Source: a virus. Taken from it: a stretch of 64,000 bases of DNA. The translations under genes and the position numbers were made by a program. The notes beneath the pieces were generated by a model. The model had not been told where the DNA came from and ran no database searches. It saw only the letters and a list, made by a program, of their open reading frames with translations. How positions within the stretch are numbered: the stretch's first letter is position 1; the number at the start of each line of letters is the position of its first letter. Shown here piece after piece: positions 54,348 to 63,000 of the stretch. Location of the stretch: the IMG/VR virus record IMGVR_UViG_3300037840_000216, positions 1-64,000 of that record. One strand, given 5' to 3'.

Positions 54348-57197
54348 TTAGGTGGACTTTGGTGGGTGGGCCGGTCGCGGTTTCGGAGCAGCAACGTTCT
54401 TGGCTCCTTCTTCTCGGACGGGCTCGATAAGAGCGTCCACCATGTTCGGCGGAAGCTGATCGTAGCCACTGACGACGGGAGCTTTGCTGTTCGGATGCAG
54501 CACCGATGGCGCGATGAGCTTGGCCACCGTTGTGTAGCCGTTCGTGGTGTCCCAGTTGTGAACCACTTCTTCGATGAACATCTGGAGCCCGTGCTCAGGG
54601 AAGCCGACCTTGCCGCCAGGGAACAACTCGGGCATAAAGGTGAAGGTGAACGGAGTTTCGAACTGGCGGGACCAGCCGAGGAGGAACTGTTGGTAGGCGA
54701 GCAGGCACTCGTAGATTGTGCTGGTGACCAGAGGGTATTCTTCGCGTAGCACGCGAGGTCCGTAGCGCTTGAGGAATTCGACTGCCTCCTTGCTGTTCAT
54801 GAGCGCAGAGACGCCGGGGCGCTTCAGGTTAATGCCTTCCTGTTCGAGGTTGAAGAGAATCCCTTCGGAGTCCATGGCTTCGAAGATCGTCATGACCCCG
54901 GCCTTTTGCTCGATCACCAACGGGTTGCTCTGCGGACTCGCCGGGTAGATCGGGTTGCCGAGGGAGAAGACGTGCGTGACGAGGTTTTCGTCGTTGAGAT
55001 CGATGCCGCCATCGAGAACCTCGATGTCGTAGATCAGCCAGTAGGCGTCGTGGTGTCCGAATTCGCCGAAGTAGTCCGGGTAGAAGGCAAAGAAGTCACC
55101 GTTCGGTAGGGACTGGAAACTGCGCAGCGATGCCTGACAGACTTGCTGTACGAAGTTCATGAGTGGCTTCGCATTCATGAGCGCCTTCTGCCCGCCAAAG
55201 AGGAACGCCTCGGCTCGTTCCTCGGCGCTCGGGAGACTGATGTTGGAAGCAAATGCCGCCGCCGTGGCCTGGCTCAGGATCGATCCTTCAGGCGAGCCCT
55301 TGCCCACGTTGCCCGGTCCTCCGGTTTCTCCTTCGGTACCTGCGAGCGCCGGAGCAGGTTCACCCGTGTAGGGTTCTTCGAGTTCGGCAGTCTTTAGGTG
55401 CAGTGATTCGTACTGGCCTTCTGCTGACGGCCACTTCGTCGGGTCTTCGCTGCCCCATCCTGCGCCGCCCTTCGGATTATTGTTCCAGCCCGTGCTGAAG
55501 TAGCGCCCGTTGATCGTCATCCACTCGTGCGATGAGTTCCAGTAGACCGAGACGCCGTTGCCTTTGGCAGGCGCAGGACCCGGTTCACCGATGCGCCCGT
55601 AGACGTGGCCCATTTCGCCGGAGGTCCCGAAAGACGAGCCGGTCGGTACGAAGCCTCCTGCTGCAAGGACGGCCATGACGGAGCCGGAGCAGTCGAAACC
55701 GTTGACCAGCGCACCGCCTGACTCGGTTTCTGTGCCCATACTCGGGGTACCGACGTGGGGGTGCCCGCCACCGAACGAGTAGGGGTAGTTCTTATTGCTG
55801 ATTTCAGAAGCGCGGGTGATCATCGCTTCAAGGCGGGAGGTCTGTCCGCTACCGGACTTGCCTTTACCTTCGGTCGAGTTGCGCTGTGTTTCTTCTGGTT
55901 CTTCTGGGCCGCCCTTGAGCGGAGCACCACCTTCCTTCGGCGGATACTGCGTCACGAGGCGCTTGGCCTTGGCGAGGTTGGTGGTCCAGTTCGCCTTGTA
56001 GGCTTCCTTACCAGGCTGCTGCGTCGTGGTCGCCCATTCTTCCCAGTTACCTTCAGTCTTCAGGTTCGGTTTTTCGACAGCGCGCATGACCGCTGCCTTG
56101 CAGAACGCTTCCGTCGCCTTGCCCGTGTCGCGAGCGTCTTCTGGGTAGTTCACTTTGATGCCGGGGTACGGTTCGTCCGACGTGAACTGGAACCAGCCCG
56201 TGGCGTTAGCACTGTTGGTTCCTTCGATCTCACTCTGGTTGAAACCCTCCTCGCACAGAGCCGTGCAGATGACGAACTCGGGCGGTAGGTTCTGCCGGGT
56301 CGCACAGCGCGTCATCGTTTCCACGATTTCCTTGACGTTGCTCAGGTTGCCAGTCGGTTCGCCTTTGCCTTCACCACCGCCTGGTCCTCCGCCCTGGCCG
56401 TGCGAGCTAGTGCCAATGGCTGCGGCCCAGAACTTATTGATGCCTTCCTGTGCCGCTTTGTCGTTCTGTTCGAAATCATTCCACAGCTTGTTGATCAGCT
56501 TGGGCACCGATGCTGGGACGTTCTCGATCCAAATCTTCTCGTCCTGCCAGTCGCCGACGAAGAAGAGGATGGCCCAGAGTAGGTTGGCAAACGACCCGTC
56601 GTTGGACGAGTACTTGCCATCTTTTTCGAGTCCAAAGGGAACGCCGTTAGAGCTTTTCTGGAAACCTTCCTGTCCGGCCTTCGCCTTCCATTCGACCTCT
56701 TCCACGCCTTCTTCTTGGGCCGCCTGTCCACCGATGCCAGCCGTCTCTCCTAGCGGGCCGATACCAGCTTCGCCGGTCCCCGTGGGGATACCCTGAATCC
56801 ACCCGAAGTGCTTGAGTAGCGCGAGCGTGTACGGCTGTGCAAGCTGGTACCAGGTGTAGAGCAGTTTCTTGAGCGTGCAGGACGCTTCAAGCGTGATCGG
56901 GCCAGGGCGGAACTGGTAGTACGGTGTCTTGTCGAGGAAGCCCGTGAAGACCTGGACCGGGTGGCCAGGGGTGCGCTCCAGGAAGATGGTAATCGGGTCC
57001 ATCGGATGAAAGGCGGCTTCGCCCGGTCGCGTGAAGATGCGGTCGGGGTTGCGCAGCGTAAGTTTTGCCGTGGACACCTGGTTGAGCAAACGCTTGACTT
57101 CTCCGGCCACTACGTATTCGGAGATGTCCATGATTTCTTCGCGCGTGTTCTTGATGTACACGTATGCCTTCGGGCTATATACGAGGCGCTCTGCCAT
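54348..57197 (-). CDS. Baseplate hub protein with lysozyme-like and NlpC/P60 domains
   Basis: The 949-residue protein starts with a tail-hub-like beta-rich region (EVKRLLNQVSTAKLTLRNPD ...). A lysozyme-like/SLT region follows around residues 300-420 (TALCEEGFNQSEIEGTNSAN, ATGWFQFTSDEP). An NlpC/P60-type domain follows around residues 470-620 (NYPYSFGGGHPHVGTPSMGT; GFDCSGSVMAVLAAGGFVPT, with the catalytic Cys in FDCSG). A third part resumes a hub-like fold. It probably cuts the cell wall during injection. TAATG couples it to the next gene. Confidence 0.8.
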   Translation of the reverse strand: MAERLVYSPKAYVYIKNTREEIMDISEYVVAGEVKRLLNQVSTAKLTLRNPDRIFTRPGEAAFHPMDPITIFLERTPGHPVQVFTGFLDKTPYYQFRPGPITLEASCTLKKLLYTWYQLAQPYTLALLKHFGWIQGIPTGTGEAGIGPLGETAGIGGQAAQEEGVEEVEWKAKAGQEGFQKSSNGVPFGLEKDGKYSSNDGSFANLLWAILFFVGDWQDEKIWIENVPASVPKLINKLWNDFEQNDKAAQEGINKFWAAAIGTSSHGQGGGPGGGEGKGEPTGNLSNVKEIVETMTRCATRQNLPPEFVICTALCEEGFNQSEIEGTNSANATGWFQFTSDEPYPGIKVNYPEDARDTGKATEAFCKAAVMRAVEKPNLKTEGNWEEWATTTQQPGKEAYKANWTTNLAKAKRLVTQYPPKEGGAPLKGGPEEPEETQRNSTEGKGKSGSGQTSRLEAMITRASEISNKNYPYSFGGGHPHVGTPSMGTETESGGALVNGFDCSGSVMAVLAAGGFVPTGSSFGTSGEMGHVYGRIGEPGPAPAKGNGVSVYWNSSHEWMTINGRYFSTGWNNNPKGGAGWGSEDPTKWPSAEGQYESLHLKTAELEEPYTGEPAPALAGTEGETGGPGNVGKGSPEGSILSQATAAAFASNISLPSAEERAEAFLFGGQKALMNAKPLMNFVQQVCQASLRSFQSLPNGDFFAFYPDYFGEFGHHDAYWLIYDIEVLDGGIDLNDENLVTHVFSLGNPIYPASPQSNPLVIEQKAGVMTIFEAMDSEGILFNLEQEGINLKRPGVSALMNSKEAVEFLKRYGPRVLREEYPLVTSTIYECLLAYQQFLLGWSRQFETPFTFTFMPELFPGGKVGFPEHGLQMFIEEVVHNWDTTNGYTTVAKLIAPSVLHPNSKAPVVSGYDQLPPNMVDALIEPVREEGAKNVAAPKPRPAHPPKST

Positions 57198-57970
57198 TAG
57201 CCAAACGGACCTCCTCCGGGGAGTGGCGGGATGAGTTCGTTGGGTTCTTCAGGTTCGCTCGGCTGTGCCGGAGGTGTGCTGGTTGGCTTAGAGTTCTTGG
57301 CCGTTTCTTCTTGGAAGACCGGCACGAACGGAGTCGTGAGTCCCTGAAGGATGCTGATCCAGCTTGCCTGCTCGTTTTCGTAGACGCTCGCTTCGACATC
57401 TTCGTAGAGGCCCTCGAAGGAGCGCGCGACCGTGAACGGAAATTCGAAGATCGGTGCGTATTCTCCTGCCTTGTACCGGCGCTGGATGCGCGGCGCGAAT
57501 CCCTGCACACAGGTTCGTTTGTGCGGACCTCTCATGATCGGATTGTTGAGTTTAAAGCCTCCACCCTTGACCTCTAGCTGCGTCGTGTTGTTCGCTGCGT
57601 TCTTGACGGCTCGCACTTGTGCCTGGTGAATGAACTCAACAAGCACTCCGTAGTCCCCCTGGTCAAGGCATTGAGCTTTGATTTTGAGCGACGGCAAGAT
57701 GATGTTGTTGGCGTAGAAGTCGCGCGTTAGACGGCCCTGCGATGTGTTACCGCTAAGTCCGAGATCGAGGGTCATCTCCGATACGAAGAATTCGACCTTG
57801 TGCTCGCCATCGCAGAGGATCGCGTTGGCGCGTTCGAACGCGGCTTTGCGTCGAGCTTCGCTAATGCGCGTAGCCCGAATGTCGTACGCTTGCTGCGTCT
57901 CGGGAACGACCCCGGCTTCCGACGTAGGCACGTAAACTGGAAGCGCAGCGCTGTTGTATTCAGATGGCAT
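57197..57970 (-). CDS. Tail protein, unknown subfamily
   Basis: The 257-residue protein has a beta-rich core (HKVEFFVSEMTLDLGLSGNT, NNIILPSLKIKAQCLDQGDY) and a Pro-rich C-terminus. It lies between the hub and the tail protein at 57970-58755, both joined by TAATG overlaps. This is the position of LysM-like or gpX-like hub adaptor proteins in other myoviruses; that is inference. Confidence 0.6.
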   Translation of the reverse strand: MPSEYNSAALPVYVPTSEAGVVPETQQAYDIRATRISEARRKAAFERANAILCDGEHKVEFFVSEMTLDLGLSGNTSQGRLTRDFYANNIILPSLKIKAQCLDQGDYGVLVEFIHQAQVRAVKNAANNTTQLEVKGGGFKLNNPIMRGPHKRTCVQGFAPRIQRRYKAGEYAPIFEFPFTVARSFEGLYEDVEASVYENEQASWISILQGLTTPFVPVFQEETAKNSKPTSTPPAQPSEPEEPNELIPPLPGGGPFG

Positions 57971-58755
57971 TACGCCTTCTTCGTTTCGTTGGTCTTGACC
58001 GTGGAGCCCGGTAGCGTTTCTTCACTCTCTTTGCCGCCACCTTCGTTGCCGAAGTTCGGCTTGGCTCCTATGGCTGTCTCGGTTTCGAAGAAGCTGTCGT
58101 TGAGGTACGACGGCAACAGTGAGTTGTAGTAGTCGCCGATCTTGGTGACACCTTCCGCTGCTTGCTTGGCTGTCGCCGCCACGAATTCGTCGCCAAGGAA
58201 CGTGCCGGGGGCGATGAACGGGTTCTGTCCGGGGTCGCCGGACTCCGGGGAGATGAGCCCTTTGAGACTGAACTGTTCTTTGTTGACCAGTTCTTGTGTG
58301 ATGAGATCCTTCAGCTTGGACACGTCCGGCGTTTTGTCAACGACGTGCGCCTTTAGGCTCCATTTTGGAGCAACCAACTCGGTAGCGTATGTGAAGCCAG
58401 GCGCTTCCTTTGGCTGGATTTCGAAGACCCATCCTCGGTGACCGTATTCCATGATCATCGGGATCTGTGTGTATTTGTCCTGGTCGGCTGCCTCGCTGCC
58501 CTGTGTGGCTACGGTGAAGTACTTCATGAAGAACGAGTAGATCGCCTCCGTCTCTTCGTACGTGTGCGCGGTGCCTTCGACTTCAAGGTCATCGATGTAG
58601 ACGCTGAGGATCTGCACGACTTCGCCGCCGTAGGTCGGGAACGACGCGGTGTTGAGCGCGTACGCCCAGGCGATTTCATCGATGCCCGTCGTGACGATCA
58701 ACGGCACACCGTTGTTCACTAGCTCGTGGTGGAAGAGAAGCTGTGTTGCAGACAT
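57970..58755 (-). CDS. Tail protein, unknown subfamily
   Basis: The 261-residue protein has a beta-rich N-terminal half (GVPLIVTTGIDEIAWAYALN, VVQILSVYIDDLEVEGTAHT). It lies just after the tape measure gene and may form part of the tail tip. Preceded by AAGG. No family recognised. Confidence 0.6.
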   Translation of the reverse strand: MSATQLLFHHELVNNGVPLIVTTGIDEIAWAYALNTASFPTYGGEVVQILSVYIDDLEVEGTAHTYEETEAIYSFFMKYFTVATQGSEAADQDKYTQIPMIMEYGHRGWVFEIQPKEAPGFTYATELVAPKWSLKAHVVDKTPDVSKLKDLITQELVNKEQFSLKGLISPESGDPGQNPFIAPGTFLGDEFVAATAKQAAEGVTKIGDYYNSLLPSYLNDSFFETETAIGAKPNFGNEGGGKESEETLPGSTVKTNETKKA

Positions 58756-58757
58756 CT

Positions 58758-61004
58758 CTAACCTTTAGAAGGAGGGAAATAGGCTTCATTTCTGTGAGCC
58801 TGTTCAAATAGCTTCTTATTTGCTTGGACTTCTCCTGGCAGACCCGTACTTGGTTGCGCCGCCTGGCTGGCCGTAGACTTGCCTCCCGCATTGGCTTCTT
58901 CCTTAGGAGACTTTGCATTCGGGAATTGAAGTTTGAACCACTTTTCGGCATTAGGACTTAGCACGATTTCAGCCTTTGCTTCTTCTGACCTTTCCGGTTT
59001 CACTTCGGCGATCTTGGAGAGAGCTGCGGTGATGTTCTTGACCTGCTTTTCAGGCGATTCCATCATCCACTGCTTGAGTTCTCCGTGCTTCTCTAGGCCA
59101 GCTTCTTTGGCTCGTTCATAGAGGCCGCCCTTACCCGCTAGTGCTTCAACAACATGATCTTCCTGGTTGACGTTGAGAGTTCCTTCACCCGCCGCCCCGC
59201 GCTTTGCCTTTATCAAGGCTGTTTCTTTGCGGCCAAGGTCTTCCATCTGACCTTCGTTTAGCTTTCCATATTCACCTTCGCCTTGTTTTTCACCTTCCTT
59301 TTTGAGTTTTTGTAGATGCGCAATTTCTGGCTCAAGCTTGAAAACCGCATGGGTATTTTTTCCATATGCCTCATTTTCATGACGCTTCTGTGAAATAAAT
59401 GCGCTCAGTTGATTGGCTTTGTGCTGTGCGCTCGCGGCGGCTTCCATGTGCGGCCCGATCTGGAGCATGCGCTTCATGTATTCCGTCGTCAGGTTCGGTT
59501 CAAGCTGGTGCATCATCGCGAGCTTGGCCGCTTCGGCGGAGATCGTTTCCGTTTCACCGTATTTGTTTGTCGTCGTGACTGCTTTGCCTGGGCCTGCGAT
59601 TTCCGCAAGCTGCCTGACGGCGGCGTAGGCGTTAGTCGATGACTGATTACCGGTCATAGATGTGATCTGCCACGGCAGCACGCCTTTCTGTGCGGCCTGT
59701 ACTTTGCCGAACGTACCTTCGTTCGCAGCCTGGGTGAGAAGCGGGTTGATGCCCGTGTTCTTCCAGATTTCGTTGTAGGCATGCGCGCCGTGGATCATGG
59801 TCGAGCCGCCCTCAACGGTCTTGGCCGCGAAGTCTTCCATGCCCTGCGTCACTTCTTCGAGCGTTTTGTGCAAGACCTTCACCGCTTCAGGAAGCTGTTC
59901 GAGCGTCTTCGTGAGTTCTTGCGGTGTCGCCTGACCTAGCTTGAGCGCGTTTGTCCACGAGCCAAGTTGCTCAATGGAAGTTGGGCTGTTAAAGCCCATC
60001 TTGACGAGCGGTTCGAGTGTCTGCGCGAGTGTCTCTTGCTGGCCACCAACGGTGAAGCCAAGCGCGCCCCCGCTGCGCTGGTTGGTCCAGCCCTGTGAGG
60101 CCAACGCCTGGCGTAGGTTGCTGGCTTCTCCGAGCCCGATGCCCGTGCCACCAAACGCCGCTTCGGCGGCATTCACGACGGTGCCAAGACCTTGTTTGGC
60201 GGCAGGGCTTGTGAATGCAGCGATCGGGTTCGGAATGCCAAGGATGTGGCTCGCGCCAAAGACACCTTCGCCCTGTGGCGTGTAACCCAAAGAGGCTCCC
60301 ATGTGGGACGCGCCAAAGCCGATGTCGAGCATGGGCTGGAATATCTTTTTGTGAAGCAGGCTGGCTTCGGCGATCCTAGATGCTCCGCCTTCAAATCTCT
60401 GAGCTAGGTTGCTCGCCGCGAGCGGTCCCTGCTGCTGCTGCCATTCCTCGGGGCTCAGTGGTTCTTCTTCGTTCGAGAGCGCTTCAGAGGCGTAGCTACC
60501 GTACTGTTTCGTTGCCCTTCGTCCTGCTGCCCGTGCGGCCTCACGAAGGAGCGTGTCAACCTGCCACTCACCGAATTGGGGGATCTTGAAGCCTTCCTTG
60601 GCAATTGTGGACGCTTCTTGGTTTGTCCGTCCGGCAATCGGGCTCCCTGCGTCGGGCGCTAGGCCTTCGTATCCCGGACGTGCTGCTCCCTGCTGACCCA
60701 AGAATCGTTTCCACGCTGAGTCGGCCTTTTCCGGCGTCGAGCTATCCGGGCTCAACTGGCCTGGCTCGGCAGTCCCGATGGTCGCTCCCGGTCCCGCCTG
60801 CGAGATGAACTTTCTAAGGAGGTCAGAGGGGTCGCGTTCTTCAAGGCCAAGATCGCTAGCTCGTTTCTTCTGGATGAGCGCAAGCTCCATCGTGGGAGCA
60901 GTAAGTGCCTGGATATGTTCGTCCAGTTGGAGCATCACAACCCGCAACTGATCATTTGCGCGTCGTTGTGACTGTGCGGGGTCGAGATCGTCGTTGGTTG
61001 CCAT
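58758..61004 (-). CDS. Tail tape measure protein
   Basis: The 748-residue protein is Ala/Gly/Leu-rich and mostly helical (VMLQLDEHIQALTAPTMELA, and many coil-like segments), with one short hydrophobic stretch (PAAKQGLGTVVNAAEAAFGG). It lies directly after the frameshifted chaperone genes, the canonical tape-measure position. It sets tail length and is ejected with DNA. The start at 61004 is an ATG in the context TAATTGTCGATG; a TTG lies 6 nt earlier. Confidence 0.75.
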   Translation of the reverse strand: MATNDDLDPAQSQRRANDQLRVVMLQLDEHIQALTAPTMELALIQKKRASDLGLEERDPSDLLRKFISQAGPGATIGTAEPGQLSPDSSTPEKADSAWKRFLGQQGAARPGYEGLAPDAGSPIAGRTNQEASTIAKEGFKIPQFGEWQVDTLLREAARAAGRRATKQYGSYASEALSNEEEPLSPEEWQQQQGPLAASNLAQRFEGGASRIAEASLLHKKIFQPMLDIGFGASHMGASLGYTPQGEGVFGASHILGIPNPIAAFTSPAAKQGLGTVVNAAEAAFGGTGIGLGEASNLRQALASQGWTNQRSGGALGFTVGGQQETLAQTLEPLVKMGFNSPTSIEQLGSWTNALKLGQATPQELTKTLEQLPEAVKVLHKTLEEVTQGMEDFAAKTVEGGSTMIHGAHAYNEIWKNTGINPLLTQAANEGTFGKVQAAQKGVLPWQITSMTGNQSSTNAYAAVRQLAEIAGPGKAVTTTNKYGETETISAEAAKLAMMHQLEPNLTTEYMKRMLQIGPHMEAAASAQHKANQLSAFISQKRHENEAYGKNTHAVFKLEPEIAHLQKLKKEGEKQGEGEYGKLNEGQMEDLGRKETALIKAKRGAAGEGTLNVNQEDHVVEALAGKGGLYERAKEAGLEKHGELKQWMMESPEKQVKNITAALSKIAEVKPERSEEAKAEIVLSPNAEKWFKLQFPNAKSPKEEANAGGKSTASQAAQPSTGLPGEVQANKKLFEQAHRNEAYFPPSKG

Positions 61005-61059
61005 CGACAATTACGCTGCGTTCGACGCTATTTCGCTTGACTGGAGGCGGTTGATGCCG

Positions 61060-61065
61060 TATACT
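61060..61065 (+). promoter_or_regulatory. -10 box (TATACT), leaderless spacing, against the late operon
   Basis: The box lies 6 nt before the ATG at 61072. Confidence 0.55.
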
Positions 61066-61071
61066 ACAGGT

Positions 61072-61311
61072 ATGGGACAAGTCGCCATCGTCATCTTCTT
61101 CCTCGGATGCATCGCTTGTGTCGCGTGCGCGGGATGGCTAACCTGGATGTTCGTGTCGCAGACCATCGCCGAACTAAAAGACCCCGGCTGCTTCTCGTTG
61201 TTCCCGGTCGGTACCTCGCAGCACTCACGACCGATTCACCCGATTGGTCAGACGTACCAAGAACGCCAGGAATGGGACGGCCCTCGGGCCGAAGGCAAGA
61301 ACTGGCTCTAG
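61072..61311 (+). CDS. Single-pass membrane protein on the opposite strand
   Basis: The 79-residue protein starts MGQVAIVIFFLGCIACVACA with a strong transmembrane helix and continues with a polar segment (QTIAELKDPGC ...). It is transcribed against the late operon, between the tape measure and the chaperone genes, from its own leaderless promoter. It could be a small holin/regulator or superinfection-exclusion protein; the role is unknown. Confidence 0.6.
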   Translation: MGQVAIVIFFLGCIACVACAGWLTWMFVSQTIAELKDPGCFSLFPVGTSQHSRPIHPIGQTYQERQEWDGPRAEGKNWL

Positions 61312-61404
61312 CCGACTCACGCAGAGCGTATGGATACAATTTGATCGACTCGGAGGAGAGGGAGCACAAGGTTCATCGCACGTATCAACAGAGCAGGGCA
61401 CCCT

Positions 61405-61851
61405 TTATCCCTTGGGAGCATACTGATTTGTCCAACCGTCCTCCTCCCATTCGCGGATCATCTCCTCGAACTCCTCCTCCGTCGTCGGCATCTTGATGAC
61501 GACGCCAGGGCTCTCTTCGACCATCTGGTCCTCTCCGTAGACCTTCTTCCACATCTCGGGGTTGGTGATGAACATCGACCGTTCGAGATCGACCTGATCG
61601 TTGTCTTCCGCGATTCGGTTTTCCTCCTTGTGCAGGCACAGGAGAAGCTCGGCTTGAAAGTCGCTTAGGGCTGGATAACCGAATCGGTCGGCGCGCCCAA
61701 AGTATCCGGCTCTGTCAAGGAATCGGGCGAGGGCTGCGAAGGGACCCGGTTCCTCTCTGAGAAATCCTGCAATTCTCGAATCCCATCGAGGGCCTCCCTC
61801 TCTAGCTCCAAGTACCGCGCGTAGAGGAACGCGAGCGTGGGCTGGTACCAC
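61405..61851 (-). CDS. Tail assembly chaperone, frameshifted C-terminal part (T of G/GT)
   Basis: The frame overlaps the end of the preceding chaperone (61665-62195) and lies in its -1 frame, as for lambda-type G/GT tail chaperones. It probably has no independent start; the product would be a fusion made by -1 frameshifting. The visible part reads FAALARFLDRAGYFGRADRF ... and ends in an acidic helix. No slippery heptamer could be pinned down by eye. Confidence 0.7.
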   Translation of the reverse strand: MVPAHARVPLRAVLGAREGGPRWDSRIAGFLREEPGPFAALARFLDRAGYFGRADRFGYPALSDFQAELLLCLHKEENRIAEDNDQVDLERSMFITNPEMWKKVYGEDQMVEESPGVVIKMPTTEEEFEEMIREWEEDGWTNQYAPKG

Positions 61852-62195
61852 TGCTTGGTGACCCAGTTGAGCCGGGTGCGGGCGAAGTCGTTCAAATCAG
61901 GTCCGACCGGGGGACAGAAGTCGTCCACGGTATCCACGGACTGGAGCGCGAGGGCGACCTGAGCGTTGGCCCAGACCTCTCCCTCGGAGATGGACCCGCG
62001 CCAGGGCTGGACCACCATCGAGACAGCCGCCTTCTCGGACGGATAGAGGGTGCGCATGCGGAACGTGTGACCGCAAAACTCGACCTCCTTTTCCAGGTGG
62101 CCGATATATGTGAGCCCGCGCACGGCGAACCGGACTTGCTCTGTGAACAGGGCGAACGGATCGGTCTGCTTGGGTGCTGCCTCCTGCTCTGCCAT
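61665..62195 (-). CDS. Tail assembly chaperone (G)
   Basis: The 176-residue protein (PFALFTEQVRFAVRGLTYIG ... DDFCPPVGPDLNDFARTRLN) is the upstream partner of the frameshift pair that precedes the tape measure gene, a conserved position in tailed phages. It has a perfect AGGAGG 5 nt before the ATG. Chaperones guide tape-measure folding and tube polymerisation. Confidence 0.8.
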   Translation of the reverse strand: MAEQEAAPKQTDPFALFTEQVRFAVRGLTYIGHLEKEVEFCGHTFRMRTLYPSEKAAVSMVVQPWRGSISEGEVWANAQVALALQSVDTVDDFCPPVGPDLNDFARTRLNWVTKQWYQPTLAFLYARYLELEREALDGIRELQDFSERNRVPSQPSPDSLTEPDTLGAPTDSVIQP

Positions 62196-62236
62196 GATAC
62201 CTCCTATGCCCGGTCAAGGGCCTTGACTGACTTGGG

Positions 62237-62908
62237 TTACAGCGGGTTGTCGCGGATCTTGAACCCGAGGCTAGGGTTACCGTTACGGGTCATGTAGCGG
62301 TAGTTGATCGTGATCTGCTTCAGGACTTCCATGGTGCCGATGGCGATCTGCTCGCCGTCCTGTACGTTCGTGATAACGCAGCCATGGTACTCCTCCGTGT
62401 ACGGCGTGACCGGGGAGCCCGCAGGACCCGACGCGCCGAGGGGACGGATGATCTTGACGACTTCGGTCTGGGATGGGCTGGCCTGCGCCTGGCGGATGAA
62501 GATGTCCACAATGTCCACCGCGCCCATGAAGAGTCCGCCGTTGTTCGGGCCGGTGAGTTTGAAGTTGGTGCTCTGGTTTTCAGGCGTTTCAGATCCGAAC
62601 GGGCCGTTCTTCGCGCCGAGGCTGAGCCCCAGTCGGTCCCAGACCTTGGAGGCGACTCCGCCTGAGCCGAACAACTCGAACATGTTCAGGACGATCTGTC
62701 CCGGTCCTGCTGCGGCTGGCGTGATGATCTCGATGGGGTACGGCTCATCCAACGGCTGGATGGCTGACATGCCTCCGCCGACCGGCTGCGGTGACGTGTG
62801 ACTTGCCTGCTGGCAGAAGGTAATCGGCTGACCTCCGAACGTGAAGATCGTGAAGCCGGAACCGCCTACGCGGACTCTTGAAGTAAATGTGGGATCTGTA
62901 CCTGCCAT
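62237..62908 (-). CDS. Tail tube protein
   Basis: The 223-residue protein (MAGTDPTFTSRVRVGGSGFT ... YNYRYMTRNGNPSLGFKIRD-like end) fits the length and position of tail tube proteins, between sheath and chaperones. Its ATG overlaps the stop of a 28-residue microORF as TAATG. It forms the inner tube through which DNA passes. Confidence 0.75.
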   Translation of the reverse strand: MAGTDPTFTSRVRVGGSGFTIFTFGGQPITFCQQASHTSPQPVGGGMSAIQPLDEPYPIEIITPAAAGPGQIVLNMFELFGSGGVASKVWDRLGLSLGAKNGPFGSETPENQSTNFKLTGPNNGGLFMGAVDIVDIFIRQAQASPSQTEVVKIIRPLGASGPAGSPVTPYTEEYHGCVITNVQDGEQIAIGTMEVLKQITINYRYMTRNGNPSLGFKIRDNPL

Positions 62909-62994
62909 TAGATTGTATTCCACCCATAGGTTTCATTGCGCTCTTCGTTATGACACTTCCAGCGTTGCTGTGCTTTTGTAGTTGAGAGTGCCAT
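62908..62994 (-). CDS. 28-residue microORF between sheath and tube genes
   Basis: The frame encodes MALSTTKAQQRWKCHNEERN plus eight residues. Its stop overlaps the tube gene start as TAATG, and its start context is TAATAGTCGATG, just after the sheath stop. It is far below common length cutoffs. Its phasing between two coupled genes suggests it is translated. Confidence 0.5.
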   Translation of the reverse strand: MALSTTKAQQRWKCHNEERNETYGWNTI

Positions 62995-63000
62995 CGACTA

